Positions 42,914 to 51,288 of a stretch of DNA of 64,000 bases are shown piece by piece. Position 1 is the stretch's first letter, and the number at the start of each line of letters is the position of its first letter. The notes under the pieces are model-generated. The model was given only the letters and a program-made list of their open reading frames with translations. It searched no databases and was not told where the DNA came from. The DNA lies in NCBI RefSeq assembly GCF_003350535.1, contig NZ_QQBB01000006.1, forward strand, positions 62,001-126,000, given 5' to 3'. Both the position numbers and the translations under genes were made by a program. The DNA is from Microvirga subterranea (GTDB lineage Bacteria > Pseudomonadota > Alphaproteobacteria > Rhizobiales > Beijerinckiaceae).

Positions 42914-43282
42914 ATGAGGTCATCATTGCTGGTTGCCGCAATCCCGGTGGCGTTTGTGTCCGCAAGCCCGGTCCTCGCGATGGACATGTGCGTCATTGCG
43001 GGCAACCAGCCCATCATGGGGGCGAACATGAACGCCGACTTCGAGGTCCAAGCGGGGCACGGGTGCATGTCCGATATCCATCCGCAGGGCACGCTCAGCA
43101 AGTCGGAGATCAGCCAGCGCCCGCAGCACGGGACCCTCAAGATGGTCGACAAGGACACGTGGACCTATGAGCCTGCGGCGGGCTACCGCGGCCAGGACAG
43201 CTTCGCGATCACAGCGCAGGGGCAGAGCGTTGACGAGAAGTCCGGTACGTCCGTCCTCAGCTACCGGGTGAGCGTCAAATGA
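42914..43282 (+). CDS. secreted Ig-like/cadherin-like small protein
   Basis: A 122-residue exported protein with signal peptide MRSSLLVAAIPVAFVSASPV ending near LAMD. GAGGAGG lies 6 bp upstream. The mature part has QRPQHGTLKMVDKDTWTYEP followed by AAGYRGQDSFAITAQG. This is the pattern of the tandem beta-sandwich (Cadherin_4/Big-like) modules of surface proteins, here as a single module. Two Cys in CVIAGNQ and HGCMSD may form a disulfide. The role is unknown. Confidence 0.7.
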   Translation: MRSSLLVAAIPVAFVSASPVLAMDMCVIAGNQPIMGANMNADFEVQAGHGCMSDIHPQGTLSKSEISQRPQHGTLKMVDKDTWTYEPAAGYRGQDSFAITAQGQSVDEKSGTSVLSYRVSVK

Positions 43283-43513
43283 CGGCGACCTGAGATCGGA
43301 CGTTCATCTTGCTGCGATGGCAGGCGTCTGGAAGGCCGAGGGCGTTCCTCGCCTTCCGGCTCGTCGTGGCGGCGAGCGACAGGGTCATGCCATCCGGTCG
43401 CTGTCAGCGATGAAGAGGTGAGAACGCCCCTGCGGTTAAGCACGTCACCACAGTTCGCCTATCCTCGAGCGTCGTGTGAGTGCGTCTCATCCCGTGACAA
43501 CATGGAGGTTCAG

Positions 43514-43963
43514 ATGCGTTTCCCTATAAACCCTTCGAAACTGCTGGCGTCCGTGGCTGCGACTGGCGTCGTCCTGCTCTCGACCATGGCGGTCTCGCAG
43601 CCGCTGACGTTGAGGGTTTCTCCGTCTACGGGTGGCACCGGGACCAGCTATCCGGATCTGGGCTATGCCGTGAACCCGGCTGATCTCCCTCCAGGCGTGA
43701 CGCCTATGGGCTATACCCAGGACGGATGGCTCCAGGTTCCGGCCGACAGCCTCCATTACATTGGACCACGCTATGCTCAGCCCAGCGGGATCAAGCTGCG
43801 CCGTGGAAGCGTGGTACCGGACTGGATCACCACCGGGGACATGCAAAGCGTCGCGATCCGCGGGCTTTCGCCAGGGGCTCAGTACGGCTACTTCATCTCG
43901 CCCGACCAGAGGATCGTGGTGGTGGAACCGCAGTCCCGCCGGGTCATGCGCGTGATTCGGTGA
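43514..43963 (+). CDS. secreted DUF1236-like protein
   Basis: A 149-residue protein with a signal peptide of about 34 residues (core LLASVAATGVVLLSTMAVS) and GGAGG 5 bp before the ATG at 43514. The C-terminal YGYFISPDQRIVVVEPQSRR resembles the DUF1236 pattern, in which a strand pair ends with a (V)V(D/E)P(x)(S/T)R(R) motif. The mature part is rich in Pro and Gly. It is probably periplasmic. Function unknown. Confidence 0.65.
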   Translation: MRFPINPSKLLASVAATGVVLLSTMAVSQPLTLRVSPSTGGTGTSYPDLGYAVNPADLPPGVTPMGYTQDGWLQVPADSLHYIGPRYAQPSGIKLRRGSVVPDWITTGDMQSVAIRGLSPGAQYGYFISPDQRIVVVEPQSRRVMRVIR

Positions 43964-44242
43964 ACCGGCGCGCCCGAATGAGAATGTCGGTGGCTCCCAG
44001 GCCCTCTCCTCGGGCAGGAGCCGCCGGAAGTGGCAGGGCGGCCGCAGGAGCTCGAGCTGCTTGACGGCGCCTTGGGACGTGGAGCGCCGGACGGGAGTAG
44101 TCTGCCAACGCGTTCAGCGGAGAATTCCAACACCGACTATCTGTGCGTTCTGAACCGAACGGCGATGCGTTCATTGTCATGCTCGAGGGCCGATGCTCCT
44201 CGGTGCGGCCGGTTTGCGGCCCCAGCAGACAAAGGAACCACG

Positions 44243-44890
44243 ATGGCTACGAACAAGAAGGACCGTCCTTCACAACCCAGTAGGAGCCGGAAGACGCCGG
44301 CAAAGTCGGCGTCGAAATCTAAGTCCGGGTCGGCCCCCAAGAGAGGGGATGCCGCTTCCAAGCGTGCGCAACCCAAGACGATGGCGGGCTCCCGGACGGC
44401 GACGAAATCCCAGGCTGTTCCCGCGAAGACTCACGCGGCCGGAGGATCCCGCACAGCGGCACGCTCGACCTCCGGCGCGTCGAGGTCACGTTCCTCGACG
44501 CAGGCCCGCTCGCAGTCGCGGGGCAGCATGTTGAATCCTATGGCGTGGCTCTCGACCCTTGAGACAACGCTCACCTCGCCACAGGCCCGCGCGGTGATGG
44601 CGGAGGCCCTGCGGGCAGTCGCGAACGTGCTTGAGCGGCCGCAGGGCAGCGAGCAGAAGCGGAGCGGCGAAACACAGGAGGGCCGGGACGCCGTGTCAGC
44701 CGCCGGAAGCCTCGGAGCCGAGATTGTGGCCGCTCCGCTGGAGGTCGCTGCGGCAGCTATCGGAGCGGCAGGGGAGGTCGTGACGAGCGCGCTTGGCGGT
44801 TCGTCGGGCGAGGAGCGCAGCAAGGGTGGCAGCAGCAAGCGCGGCAGGCAGTCTTCTTCGCGAAAGAAGCCGTCGGCGTTGGGCGATTAG
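44243..44890 (+). CDS. Lys/Ser/Arg-rich protein with helical Ala-rich C-terminal domain
   Basis: A 215-residue protein. The first ~95 residues are low-complexity Ser/Lys/Arg/Ala (for example [20 protein letters not shown]), like histone-H1-type tails. A helical segment follows ([40 protein letters not shown]) and then an Ala/Gly-rich stretch and another basic tail. AAGGAA stands before the ATG at 44243. It has no signal peptide. Nucleic-acid or nucleoid binding is plausible from composition alone. Confidence 0.65.
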   Translation: MATNKKDRPSQPSRSRKTPAKSASKSKSGSAPKRGDAASKRAQPKTMAGSRTATKSQAVPAKTHAAGGSRTAARSTSGASRSRSSTQARSQSRGSMLNPMAWLSTLETTLTSPQARAVMAEALRAVANVLERPQGSEQKRSGETQEGRDAVSAAGSLGAEIVAAPLEVAAAAIGAAGEVVTSALGGSSGEERSKGGSSKRGRQSSSRKKPSALGD

Positions 44891-45125
44891 CATATCGTGA
44901 GGAACCGGAGGGACGTGTCTGCGAGAAGCCGACTCGTTCCTCCGCACCCCACAATGCGATTGGCACGGTCGCCATCGGACACAAAGGTATTCCACTTTTG
45001 GCTCTGCTGGTCTCCCATGCCGGGCGAAGAGCGCTATATGCGGATCCGCTGGCCGCATGCACAGAGACCGAGGGTCGCGACAGCCTCTGCTGTTCGAAAT
45101 CCGTCTCCAATCCAGGAAAACCGTC

Positions 45126-45974
45126 ATGAAATTCGGGAAGCTTCTCAGCATCGCTCTTCTCTCCGGAACGTTCGCCATCGGCTCCGCGATGGCGCAGGAC
45201 CGAACTGTGAAGATCGCTGTGGAAGGCGCCTATGCGCCATGGAACTTCACGGGAGCGGGCGGCAAGCTCGAGGGCTTCGAAATCGATCTTGCGAACGATC
45301 TTTGCGCGCGGATGAGGGTAAAGTGCGAGATCGTTGCGCAGGATTGGGACGGCATGATCCCGGCCCTGAATGCCAAGAAGTTTGATGCGATCATGGATGC
45401 CATGACCATCACGGACGAGCGCCGCAAGGTTATCGACTTCAGCGACCGCTACGCCGACTCCCCGAACGGCTTCCTTGTCGCAGCCGACTCCCCGCTCGCC
45501 AAAATGCCGGGCACGGGACAATCCTATAATCTCTCCAGCCAACCCGTGGAGGCTGAAAAGGCTATCGAGGTCATCAAGCCTCTGCTGAAAGGCAAGACCA
45601 TTGGTGTGCAGGTCTCAACCATCCAATCCGCTTTCGCCGACAAGTACCTGAAGGACAGCGCGGACATTCGCGAGTACAAGACCGTTGAACAGCATGATCT
45701 CGACCTCGCAGCCGGTCGCTTGGATGCAGTCTTTGCGGGCGCGACACAGATCATGGGCACGCTCGAAAAGCCCGAGTTCAAAACTGGGTACGCGCTTGTC
45801 GGCCCCTCCCTTACCGGAGGAGTGCTCGGTGGCGGCATCGGCATCGGCTTGCGCAAAGACGATGCCGAGTTGAAGGCGAAGTTCAACGATGCCATCCAGG
45901 CTGCCATCAAGGACGGCACTGCAAAGACCCTGTCGACGAAATGGTTCAAGGTCGATGTGACGCCGCAGGGCTAG
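45126..45974 (+). CDS. ABC transporter substrate-binding protein, cationic amino acid type
   Basis: A 282-residue periplasmic protein of SBP family 3 (HisJ/ArgT-like). The signal peptide is MKFGKLLSIALLSGTFAIGS with cleavage after AMAQ. Mature motifs are KIAVEGAYAPWNFTGAGGKL, GFEIDLANDLCARM, VAQDWDGMIPAL and DLAAGRLDAVFAG. It is paralogous to the binding protein at 56666 (same length, same QDWD and RxDAVF blocks). It stands alone before the FadR-type regulator gene, with no permease of its own, so it may feed the permease/ATPase pair at 48122-49524. Confidence 0.9.
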   Translation: MKFGKLLSIALLSGTFAIGSAMAQDRTVKIAVEGAYAPWNFTGAGGKLEGFEIDLANDLCARMRVKCEIVAQDWDGMIPALNAKKFDAIMDAMTITDERRKVIDFSDRYADSPNGFLVAADSPLAKMPGTGQSYNLSSQPVEAEKAIEVIKPLLKGKTIGVQVSTIQSAFADKYLKDSADIREYKTVEQHDLDLAAGRLDAVFAGATQIMGTLEKPEFKTGYALVGPSLTGGVLGGGIGIGLRKDDAELKAKFNDAIQAAIKDGTAKTLSTKWFKVDVTPQG

Positions 45975-46252
45975 CGCATCCGTCCTCGGTGTTCCGGTGA
46001 GCTGACGGTACAGGACGGTCAAATCCACGTTTCCGTCTGATGCGCGAGCGGCCCGAACATATGCCTGGATGGGACAGAGATCCACCAGGCTCGGCCCTAT
46101 CCGGCTGGCCGCAAGATCGCCGTCGCATGTACTGGCCCTTGAAGCGCTGTGCCAAGTGTCGGAGGAAAGGTCGCACTGTGAGCGCCTGAGAACTCGCTAT
46201 GCAGTCGCGCGGGTGGATGATGAGCTCACCGTCGTCCCGAGCGGCCCATTCC

Positions 46253-46960
46253 TCAGAGCGAGACGCCAAACCGGCCCGCAGCCGAGCGTATATGACTTTG
46301 CATTGCCGCTTCGGCTTTGTCAGGATCCTGGCTGGCTATACTCGCCAGAATGGCCTCATGCTCACGAACCGTTTCACTCAGGCGGTCGAGTTGCGCCATG
46401 GGAAGTCGTTGACTTTCGACGAGCATTTCGCGGACCGGCCGGTACATGGCGGCGAGAACCGGATTTCCGGAGACCTCAAAGATCATGTCGTGGAACTCCG
46501 TGTCGTTGACGGCGAGGTTGATCACGTCGCCCGCCTCGAAGGCGCTTCGCATGGCGTCGGTGCACCGTCTCAGACGTTCCTCGGCGGGTTTGTCGATGCG
46601 ACCGGCTGCAAGCCTCGCAGCGTATCCTTCCAATCCGAGGCGTGCCTCGTAAACATCGGCCGGCGTGCAGTGATCCGAGTAGCGCCACAGCGGCCGACGA
46701 GCACCGGTTTTTGCGACGAACACGCCGCTGCCCACCCGTACCGTCACAAGACCCATGGTCTCGAGCACCGTCAGTGCCTCCCGCACTGACGGCCGACTTA
46801 CACCGAGCTGCTCCGCCAGCTCCCGCTGGGATGGCAGACGTTGGCCGGCCTTAAGGCCGCCTTTCAGGATCAGGCGTTGAATATGTTCAGCAATGCCGCG
46901 CGGCACGGGAGTACGATCGGCGAGCTCTAGTTCCGACAGGTTCATTGGATTACTCGTCAT
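46253..46960 (-). CDS. FadR-subfamily GntR transcriptional regulator
   Basis: A regulator of about 235 residues. The N-terminal winged helix has RLPSQRELAEQLGVSRPSVR and TMGLVTVRVGSGVFV. The C-terminal FCD domain shows metal ligands in NDTEFHDMIFEVSGN, VREHEAIL and the final HIRSAAGRF. FCD proteins bind organic acids or amino-acid-like effectors. A GTG at 46984 is an alternative start. It is divergent from the ABC importer genes across a gap containing a textbook FadR-family operator, so it most likely represses that catabolic cluster. Confidence 0.92.
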   Translation of the reverse strand: MTSNPMNLSELELADRTPVPRGIAEHIQRLILKGGLKAGQRLPSQRELAEQLGVSRPSVREALTVLETMGLVTVRVGSGVFVAKTGARRPLWRYSDHCTPADVYEARLGLEGYAARLAAGRIDKPAEERLRRCTDAMRSAFEAGDVINLAVNDTEFHDMIFEVSGNPVLAAMYRPVREMLVESQRLPMAQLDRLSETVREHEAILASIASQDPDKAEAAMQSHIRSAAGRFGVSL

Positions 46961-47120
46961 CTGCCGTCCCCACTTCATTCTCACACCGAGCGCTCGTGGC
47001 GCGTCGAGTTTTGGGTGCGGGCCTCATTTTTTGAGCAACTCCCGGCCACATTTTTCATCACCTGACGCTCGTGATTAGCCTTGACCATGCGTCAGGATGG
47101 CTGCACGATCAACCGGCCAG

Positions 47121-47143
47121 ATTGGTAAGACCAGTTTGGCCAA
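47121..47143. promoter_or_regulatory. FadR/GntR-type operator
   Basis: TTGGT-AAG-ACCAG contains TGGT-N3-ACCA (47123-47133), an exact match to the TNGTNNNACNA pattern of FadR-subfamily operators. A second palindrome TTGGCCAA lies at 47136-47143. Both are in the gap between the regulator and the importer genes. Confidence 0.75.
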
Positions 47144-47241
47144 TATGACCGGCCGAAGCAAGCATTGGAAGAGCCGGCTACCAGATGGCAGCAGCGAACC
47201 GTTCGTCGGCCATGGGTCCGACGCGTAAGATGGAGGACCAG

Positions 47242-48045
47242 ATGTCAGCGAAATTTACCCGACGCGGCGCGATCGTCGCAACTTTATCCGCCACGTTGGC
47301 TATGTCGGCAGGGACGATGGCCTCTGCTGCCGACATGAAGGTCGGAGCGAACGTCGGCAACGTTCCATGGGAGTTCCAAAACGAGAAGGGCGAGATCGTC
47401 GGTTTCGAAGTCGACCTCGCCAAGGAAGTCGGCAAGCGCCTGAACATGAACGTGTCCTTCATCAACATTCCGTTCAACGGACTGTTTGCTGCGGTCCAGT
47501 CGGGTCAGGTCGATGCCGCCGTATCCTCGATCACCATCACGAAGAAGCGTCTTGAGTCAGTATCCTTCGCCCAGCCATATTACGACAGCGACCAGTCGCT
47601 GGCCGTGCGAGCCAACTCAGGCATCAAGAATCTGGAAGGTATGGCGGGCAAGGTAGCCGCAGTCGATACGGGCTCGACCGGTGACATGTGGTCGACGCAG
47701 AACCAGCAGAAGTACAAATTCTCGGATATTCGGCGCTACGAGGGCCTGGCTCCCGCGATGCTTGACCTCGCTGCGGGCCGCATCGATGGCTATGTCAGCG
47801 ACATCCCGGCCGTCCAGTACTACATCAAGGATAAGCCTATGTATCAGGTGGTCGAGCGCATCCCGACCGGCGAGCAGTATTCGATGATGTTCGCGAAGAA
47901 CAGCCCACTGGCGGAAAAGGTCAATGCTGAGATCACGAAGATGAAGCAGGACGGGACCCTGGCGAAGATCCACGAGCAGTGGTTCGGCGCCAAGGCGGAG
48001 CCGAACTCGGCAACCGTCAAGGTCATGGAGATGCCCAAGCTCTGA
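47242..48045 (+). CDS. ABC transporter substrate-binding protein (polar amino acid type)
   Basis: A 267-residue SBP family 3 protein. The signal peptide (TRRGAIVATLSATLAMSAG, cleavage near ASAAD) carries a twin-arginine-like RR. Mature motifs are VGANVGNVPWEFQNEKGEIV, GFEVDLAKEVGKRLNM, SGQVDAAVSSITITKKR and DLAAGRIDGYVSDI. The ATG at 47242 has GGAGG 5 bp upstream. It is the first gene of the importer operon and the closest target of the operator. It differs clearly from the two cationic-type binding proteins of the locus. Confidence 0.92.
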   Translation: MSAKFTRRGAIVATLSATLAMSAGTMASAADMKVGANVGNVPWEFQNEKGEIVGFEVDLAKEVGKRLNMNVSFINIPFNGLFAAVQSGQVDAAVSSITITKKRLESVSFAQPYYDSDQSLAVRANSGIKNLEGMAGKVAAVDTGSTGDMWSTQNQQKYKFSDIRRYEGLAPAMLDLAAGRIDGYVSDIPAVQYYIKDKPMYQVVERIPTGEQYSMMFAKNSPLAEKVNAEITKMKQDGTLAKIHEQWFGAKAEPNSATVKVMEMPKL

Positions 48046-48121
48046 CGGGCAACTCTCCCCGAGCGCTTGGCATTCGTGCCGGGCGCTCGGCATGGTCACG
48101 AATGTTGAGGCGCTGCCTGTC

Positions 48122-48793
48122 ATGTCAATCTTCGACACCTTCCTGAACTGGAAGGTCTTCGTCCAAACCCTTCCGCTCCTGCTGTCGGGCCTGACCACCA
48201 CCCTGACCCTGGGAGTGACGGCCATCGTCCTGGGCTTCATTGGCGGCCTGATTCTTGCGTTGCTCCGGCTCTACGCCAGCTCACCCCTCAGGCAGATCGC
48301 CGTCGCCTATATCGACATTTTCCGCTCCATCCCGATCCTGGTTCTGCTCGTCGTCATCTACTATGCATTGCCGTTCGTGGGGCTGCGGCTTTCCCCCTTC
48401 GGAGCTGCGGCCTCTGCTCTGAGCCTCGTTTCCGCCGCTTATTCCGCGGAGATCTTCCGGGCCGGCATCGAGGCCGTTCCGCGGGGTCAGTTCGAGGCTG
48501 CCCGCGCCTTGGGTCTAAGCCCGTGGCGGCGAATGAGCGACGTGGTGCTGCCGCAGGCGCTTCGGATCGTAATCCCGCCGATCACGTCCAATTCCATCAA
48601 CGTGATGAAGGACACGGCCCTCGCATCCGTGGTGGCGATGCCGGACCTGCTCAAGCAGGCGACGCAGGCGCAGGCGCTGGCGGCGAACCCGACGCCCCTC
48701 ATCAGCGCCGCGATCATCTACATCCTGATCCTGATGCCGCTCGTGCGCCTCGTCGGGGTCTTCGAGAAGCGACTCGCGGTGAGGGGACGATGA
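48122..48793 (+). CDS. amino-acid-type ABC transporter permease
   Basis: A 223-residue HisM/GlnP-family membrane protein with about five helices. The EAA loop is [20 protein letters not shown], followed by [20 protein letters not shown]. It is the only permease in the locus, so it should act as a homodimer. An ATG at 48092 is an alternative start without better support. The stop overlaps the ATPase start (ATGA), so the two are translationally coupled. Confidence 0.93.
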   Translation: MSIFDTFLNWKVFVQTLPLLLSGLTTTLTLGVTAIVLGFIGGLILALLRLYASSPLRQIAVAYIDIFRSIPILVLLVVIYYALPFVGLRLSPFGAAASALSLVSAAYSAEIFRAGIEAVPRGQFEAARALGLSPWRRMSDVVLPQALRIVIPPITSNSINVMKDTALASVVAMPDLLKQATQAQALAANPTPLISAAIIYILILMPLVRLVGVFEKRLAVRGR

Positions 48794-49524
48794 TGCGCCC
48801 GATTATCGAGATGAAGAACGTCGTCAAGTCGTTCGGAGTCTTCAAGGCGCTGCATGGCGTCGACCTCAGGGTAGGAGAGGGCGAGATCGTGGTCGTCATC
48901 GGTCCCTCCGGCTCGGGCAAGTCAACCCTGATCCGCTGCATCAACCAGCTTGAGGAGCACAACGACGGCGAGATCATCGTCGACGGGGCGGAGGTTGGCC
49001 GCGGCCGCAAGAGCACCGTGCTCACCGAGGTCGGAATGGTGTTCCAGAGCTTCAACCTCTTTCCGCATATGACCGTGCTCCGCAATGTCGCGCTCGGACC
49101 CGTCCGCGTGCGCGGCCTGTCTTGGGGGGCAGCGGAGGAGCGTGCCCAACGCCTTCTGACCCGCGTCGGGCTGGAGGACCATGTGGAAAAATATCCAGCC
49201 CAACTCTCGGGCGGGCAGCAGCAGCGCGTCGGAATCGCCCGGGCTCTGGCCATGGAGCCGAAGGTCCTGCTCTTCGACGAGCCGACCTCGGCATTGGATC
49301 CAGAGATGGTGGGCGAGGTCTTGGATGTGATGCAGCAGCTTGCCAAGACGGGTGTCACCATGGTCGTCGTGACCCACGAGATGGGATTCGCCCGCAAGGT
49401 CGCCGACCGTGTGGTGTTCATGGACGGAGGGCGTATCGTCGAGGAAGGACCTCCCGACGAGATCTTCAATTCGCCACGCGACCCGCGCCTCAGAAGCTTC
49501 CTTCAGGCCGTCCTGTCCCATTAG
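48790..49524 (+). CDS. amino-acid-type ABC transporter ATP-binding protein
   Basis: A 244-residue GlnQ/HisP-type ATPase. Walker A is [18 protein letters not shown], the Q-loop [15 protein letters not shown], the signature [15 protein letters not shown], Walker [17 protein letters not shown], and the H-loop [17 protein letters not shown]. It energises the adjacent permease in the inner membrane. Two ATGs in tandem (48790, 48793) make the exact start uncertain by one residue. The AllA-like gene follows after 12 bp. Confidence 0.95.
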   Translation: MMRPIIEMKNVVKSFGVFKALHGVDLRVGEGEIVVVIGPSGSGKSTLIRCINQLEEHNDGEIIVDGAEVGRGRKSTVLTEVGMVFQSFNLFPHMTVLRNVALGPVRVRGLSWGAAEERAQRLLTRVGLEDHVEKYPAQLSGGQQQRVGIARALAMEPKVLLFDEPTSALDPEMVGEVLDVMQQLAKTGVTMVVVTHEMGFARKVADRVVFMDGGRIVEEGPPDEIFNSPRDPRLRSFLQAVLSH

Positions 49525-49536
49525 GCGTACACATCC

Positions 49537-50055
49537 GTGCAGACTCTGCTACCAAAGCGATTGACGCCGTCAGCCTTCAGTCCGTTCGGCGAGGTGCTGT
49601 TCTTCGACCCTGAACGCAGCCGTTCGGTCAACGATGGACGGGCACTGCGCTTCGATACCGACACTCGCTTCGACCACGCATCGCCGGATGGAGAGCCTGT
49701 CCTTGCTGTCTACCGGGCCAGCGGTGGGCCACTGCCGATGCGGCTCTTGACCTTCGAGCGGCATCCTCTGTCTTCGCAGACGTTCGTCGCTCTTTCTGCT
49801 GAGCGGTTCCTGATCGTTGTCGCTCCTGAGGATCGAGCCGGGCTGCCCGACCTCGAGCGTGCCGAAGCGTTCGTCGGAGATCGGTACGAGGGGGTCAACT
49901 ACGCCCGCAACCTTTGGCACGCGCCGATCGCGGCGATTGGCGCCGACGGCGACTTTCTCATGTTTATGTGGGAAAGCGGCTCCTCCGAAGACTGCGTTTT
50001 CCATCACCTCCACGAGCCGCTTGTCGTCGGCTCGATTCAACCGTCCGCAGAATAG
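49537..50055 (+). CDS. ureidoglycolate lyase (AllA) family protein
   Basis: A 172-residue cupin-fold protein of the AllA family. GVNYARNLWHAPIAAIGADG matches the conserved GxNY...WH block, and LPMRLLTFERHPLSSQTFVA is also typical. Classic AllA splits ureidoglycolate into glyoxylate and urea. The start is GTG at 49537, 12 bp after the ATPase gene. With the hydantoinase and PuuE-like genes of the same locus it points to ureide chemistry, but the true substrate may differ. Confidence 0.88.
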   Translation: MQTLLPKRLTPSAFSPFGEVLFFDPERSRSVNDGRALRFDTDTRFDHASPDGEPVLAVYRASGGPLPMRLLTFERHPLSSQTFVALSAERFLIVVAPEDRAGLPDLERAEAFVGDRYEGVNYARNLWHAPIAAIGADGDFLMFMWESGSSEDCVFHHLHEPLVVGSIQPSAE

Positions 50056-50062
50056 GTGCTCC

Positions 50063-51277
50063 ATGTCCCTTGATCTCGCCTTCGTCCGCTCCCAGTTTCC
50101 CGCCTTGGCAGACGGCTTCGCCTATTTCGACAATGCTGGCGGTTCCCTCGTCCTGCGCAATGTTGCCGAACGCATCTCGGATTATCTCCTGACCACGAGC
50201 GTGCAGACCGGCGCCGGCTACGAGCACTCGCAACGGGCCACGAGCCGGCTCATGGAAGCTCGCGCCAAGATCGCGCGCCTGCTCGGCGCGGAACGACCGG
50301 AAGAAATCGTGCTGGGGCCTTCGACCACTGTCCTCGCCCAGTTCCTGTCACGGGCCATGGAAGGTCGCCTCAAGCCAGGTGACGAGATCGTCGTCACGAA
50401 TTTCGATCACGAATCCAATATCGGTCCATGGCGCTCGCTGGAGAAGCGCGGCATCGTCATCAAGGAATGGTCCATCGACCGCGACAGCTACGAGATCAAC
50501 CTGGATGAACTCGACCGCCTGATGAGCGAACGGACCCGGCTCGTAGCCGTGACCCATGCGTCAAATATCCTGGGCACCATCAACCCCGTCAAGGAGATCG
50601 CGCGCCGCGTGCACGAGCGCGGCGCCGAAATCGTCGTCGACGCCGTTGCCTATGCTCCCCACCGGGCAGTGAACGTGAGCGATCTCGACGTCGATTACTA
50701 CATCTTCAGCTTCTACAAGACCTACGGACCCCACTTCGCCGTGATGTACGGCAAGTACGAAAAGCTGCTCGAACTCGACGGGCTCTACCACTACTTCTAC
50801 GGTCGCGAGAAGGTGCCGATGAAGCTCGAGCCCGGGAACACCAACTACGAGCTTGCCTGGGGTTCGGCTGGCATCGTGGACTATATCGACTCCCTCGGCG
50901 GTAGTACCGGCGACCGGGCTGCCATTGACCGCGCCTTCGGCAAGATCGCGGCGCACGAGACCCTTCTGGGAGAAAAGCTGCTCGCCTACCTGAGGGATCG
51001 CAACGATGTGCGCATCGTCGGGCGCCGCGACAGCGCTACGGATCGCCGCGTGCCGACCATCGCGTTCAAGGTGGATGGACGCGACTCGGCCGAGATCGTG
51101 CGTTCCACCGAAGCCGACAGGATCGGCATCCGCTTTGGGGATTTTCACTCCCGGCGGCTGATCGAGCATTTGGGTCTCGCCAATGGCAATGGCGTGGTGC
51201 GCGTCTCGATGGTGCACTACAATACGCCAGAGGAGGTCGATCGGCTGATCGGAAGCCTCGACCGAGCGCTTGCCTGA
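50063..51277 (+). CDS. class V aminotransferase, cysteine-desulfurase-like
   Basis: A 404-residue PLP enzyme. FAYFDNAGGSLVLRNVAERI opens the fold, with VVTNFDHESNIGPW and THASNILGTINPVKEIARR following. The PLP Lys is in FSFYKTYGPHFAVMYG near residue 219. The length and N-terminus fit the cysteine-desulfurase-like group whose members are uncharacterised. The active-site Cys loop of true NifS/IscS proteins is not evident, so a C-N lyase or aminotransferase role on an amino-acid intermediate is more likely. It starts 7 bp after the AllA-like gene. Confidence 0.88.
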   Translation: MSLDLAFVRSQFPALADGFAYFDNAGGSLVLRNVAERISDYLLTTSVQTGAGYEHSQRATSRLMEARAKIARLLGAERPEEIVLGPSTTVLAQFLSRAMEGRLKPGDEIVVTNFDHESNIGPWRSLEKRGIVIKEWSIDRDSYEINLDELDRLMSERTRLVAVTHASNILGTINPVKEIARRVHERGAEIVVDAVAYAPHRAVNVSDLDVDYYIFSFYKTYGPHFAVMYGKYEKLLELDGLYHYFYGREKVPMKLEPGNTNYELAWGSAGIVDYIDSLGGSTGDRAAIDRAFGKIAAHETLLGEKLLAYLRDRNDVRIVGRRDSATDRRVPTIAFKVDGRDSAEIVRSTEADRIGIRFGDFHSRRLIEHLGLANGNGVVRVSMVHYNTPEEVDRLIGSLDRALA

Positions 51278-51288
51278 GGAGGACGGAG

